A program made the position numbers and the translations under genes. The notes under the pieces were generated by a model. It was not told the DNA's origin. It saw nothing but the letters and a program-made list of their open reading frames with translations, and did not search any database. Shown one piece after another: positions 6,616 to 8,119 of a DNA stretch of 8,119 nt; position 1 is the stretch's first letter, and the number at the start of each line of letters is the position of its first letter. Location of the stretch: positions 1 to 8,119 of the forward strand of contig JADGFH010000244.1 in assembly GCA_016743925.1 (NCBI GenBank), written 5' to 3'. Source of the DNA: Labilibaculum sp. Lineage in GTDB: Bacteria; Bacteroidota; Bacteroidia; Bacteroidales; Marinifilaceae.

Positions 6616-8119
6616 ATGAATAATTTTTCAAATCGAAAATATATTATTGGGGGAATATTCATTCTAGTTGTTCTCATCTTTATTATTCGTCTGTTTAATC
6701 TTCAAATAACAGACGACAGCTACAAGCTATCAGCCGAAAATAATTCTCAAAGACATGTAACTCAGTATCCTGCTCGAGGTTTAATTTACGATCGAAATGG
6801 GAAATTAATAGTATACAATCAAGCAGCCTACGACTTAATGGTAATTCCACGCCAATTAAGTACTTTCGATACAGTAGATTTTTGTTTATTACTTGATATT
6901 GAAAAGAAAGATTTGCTAAAAGGTATTGCCAAGGCCAAACGTTATTCCTACCGAAAAGCTTCTATTTTTTTAAAGCAATTGTCTTCTGAGCGATACGCAG
7001 TTCTACAAGAGAAATTGTATAAATTTCCAGGTTTTTTCGTACAAACAAGAAGCTTACGGAAATATCCAATGAAAAATGCCGCTCATGCATTAGGTTATCT
7101 TAGAGAAGTGAATAATCAGGAAATTAAAGGTGATAAGTATTTTCGACAAGGGGATTACATTGGGAAAAGTGGAATTGAGAGAACTTTTGAAAAAGATCTT
7201 CGAGGAGAAAAAGGCGTAAAAATTAATTGGGTTGATGTTTATAATCGTCCTCAGGGATCTTATAAAGGAGGTAAATATGACAAACAACCTGTGTCGGGAA
7301 AAAACATTCATACTACTTTGGATATTGATTTGCAGGAATATGGAGAACAATTAATGCAAAATAAAATAGGTGGAATTGTTGCAATTGAACCTGGTAGTGG
7401 AGAGATTTTAGCAAAAATATCAAGCCCGTCATATGATCCAGGAATGTTTGTTGGAAGAGCAATGAATAAGAATTTTAAAATGCTAAGGCTTAATGATTCA
7501 ATTAATCCATTATTTGATAGAACAATGCAGGCAAGTTATCCTCCTGGTTCTATATTTAAATTGGTAAATGCCTTAATTGGATTGCAAGAAAAAGTGATTA
7601 GTCCATCTACTAAGTTTGAATGTCATAGCGGCTATCATGTTGGTAATTTCACCATGGGCTGTCATGCTCACAAATCCCCACTAGATCTTCGTCATTCCAT
7701 TATGCACTCTTGTAATGCCTATTATGCAAATGTGTTCAGATACATCTTAGAGAGTCCGAAGTTTGGTTCAGTACAGAAAGGTTTTACCAGTTGGAGAAAG
7801 CATGTAACCTCATTTGGTTTAGGGAGTGTTTTAGGTGCTGATTTACCGTATGAAAAATCGGGTGATGTTCCGACCAGTAAGACTTATCAGAAAAAATACA
7901 AAAGACAAAATTGGCGAGCTCTAAATGTTATTTCTTTGGCTATTGGGCAAGGAGAACTGCTGATTACACCAATGCAAATGGCCAATATGGTTGCAGCGAT
8001 TGCTAATCGAGGTTATTATTATATCCCACATATTGTGAAATCAATTGGAGATGATGGAACGATTGATGAAAAATATTTAGAAAAAAAGTATACTAGTATC
8101 GATTCAGAAAATTTCATTC
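6616..8119 (+). CDS. mrdA: Penicillin-binding protein 2, elongasome transpeptidase (3' end outside window)
   Basis: PBP2 cross-links peptidoglycan during side-wall elongation, working in the periplasm with the glycosyltransferase RodA. The frame stays open from the ATG at 6616 to the window edge (501 codons and one base), so the gene is cut by the window, not broken. Residues 9-31 are the single N-terminal membrane anchor. The pedestal domain starts with PARGLIYDRNGKLI and continues through KYPMKNAAHALGYLREV and YIGKSGIERTFEKDLRGEKG. The transpeptidase domain has the active-site SxxK as S312-I-F-K315 (in PPGSIFK) and SxN as S365-C-N367. The third motif, KTG, was not reached and should lie past the edge. 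A Cys/His-rich stretch occurs at residues 336-366. The gene lies 17 bases after mreD; gene order and lack of a glycosyltransferase domain mark it as the class B elongation enzyme. The division enzyme FtsI (PBP3) is less likely because of the mre context. Confidence 0.95.
   Translation, partial: MNNFSNRKYIIGGIFILVVLIFIIRLFNLQITDDSYKLSAENNSQRHVTQYPARGLIYDRNGKLIVYNQAAYDLMVIPRQLSTFDTVDFCLLLDIEKKDLLKGIAKAKRYSYRKASIFLKQLSSERYAVLQEKLYKFPGFFVQTRSLRKYPMKNAAHALGYLREVNNQEIKGDKYFRQGDYIGKSGIERTFEKDLRGEKGVKINWVDVYNRPQGSYKGGKYDKQPVSGKNIHTTLDIDLQEYGEQLMQNKIGGIVAIEPGSGEILAKISSPSYDPGMFVGRAMNKNFKMLRLNDSINPLFDRTMQASYPPGSIFKLVNALIGLQEKVISPSTKFECHSGYHVGNFTMGCHAHKSPLDLRHSIMHSCNAYYANVFRYILESPKFGSVQKGFTSWRKHVTSFGLGSVLGADLPYEKSGDVPTSKTYQKKYKRQNWRALNVISLAIGQGELLITPMQMANMVAAIANRGYYYIPHIVKSIGDDGTIDEKYLEKKYTSIDSENFI

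Noticed and set aside
7090..7350. Minus-strand open frame of 86 codons inside mrdA
   Set aside because: It is antisense to the PBP2 frame, which is continuous with clear motifs; the Phe/Ile/Ser-rich composition is what AT-rich antisense gives.
1..8119. Mobile element, CRISPR array, tRNA or rRNA, or defence system
   Set aside because: Seven recognisable housekeeping genes fill nearly all the sequence, and the gaps contain no spaced repeats, tRNA-like folds, or transposase or integrase remnants.

Overview
The window is a stretch of ordinary core chromosome from a member of the Bacteroidota. The DNA is AT-rich. The two clearest promoter-like elements are the Bacteroidota -7 type (TAnnTTTG), and most start codons lack a strong Shine-Dalgarno sequence. 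Protein details such as NFPY in RsmA, and the order purH-mreB-mreC-mreD-mrdA, are familiar from this phylum. The protein style suggests Bacteroidales or Marinilabiliales, but the genus cannot be set from this window.

Layout: all recognised genes lie on the + strand. Positions 1-179 are a non-coding upstream region with candidate promoter elements for rsmA and one weak element pointing left. rsmA (180-971) and mgtE (992-2350) form a tight pair 20 bases apart. The gap at 2351-2638 holds a weak terminator-like inverted repeat, a perfect TAACTTTG -7 element, and a leader of about 125 bases with a neat hairpin. purH follows (2639-4171), with its start moved downstream of the longest open frame. 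Then come the cell-shape genes: mreB (4202-5224), mreC (5271-6098), mreD (6095-6598, overlapping mreC by ATGA) and the 5' part of mrdA for PBP2 (6616 to the window edge).

The rsmA-mgtE pair joins 16S rRNA maturation to magnesium uptake. purH carries out the last two steps of IMP synthesis. mreB-mreC-mreD-mrdA encode the elongasome: a cytoskeletal filament, its periplasmic and membrane partners, and the transpeptidase for side-wall peptidoglycan. rodA would be the expected next gene, beyond the window. No clear promoter or terminator separates purH from mreB or the mre genes from each other, so purH through mrdA may be one transcript.

I found no mobile element, CRISPR array, tRNA, rRNA or undescribed system. 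The best second looks are the purH leader hairpin, a Cys/His cluster in PBP2 that could be a variant metal site, and the promoter arrangement upstream of rsmA.
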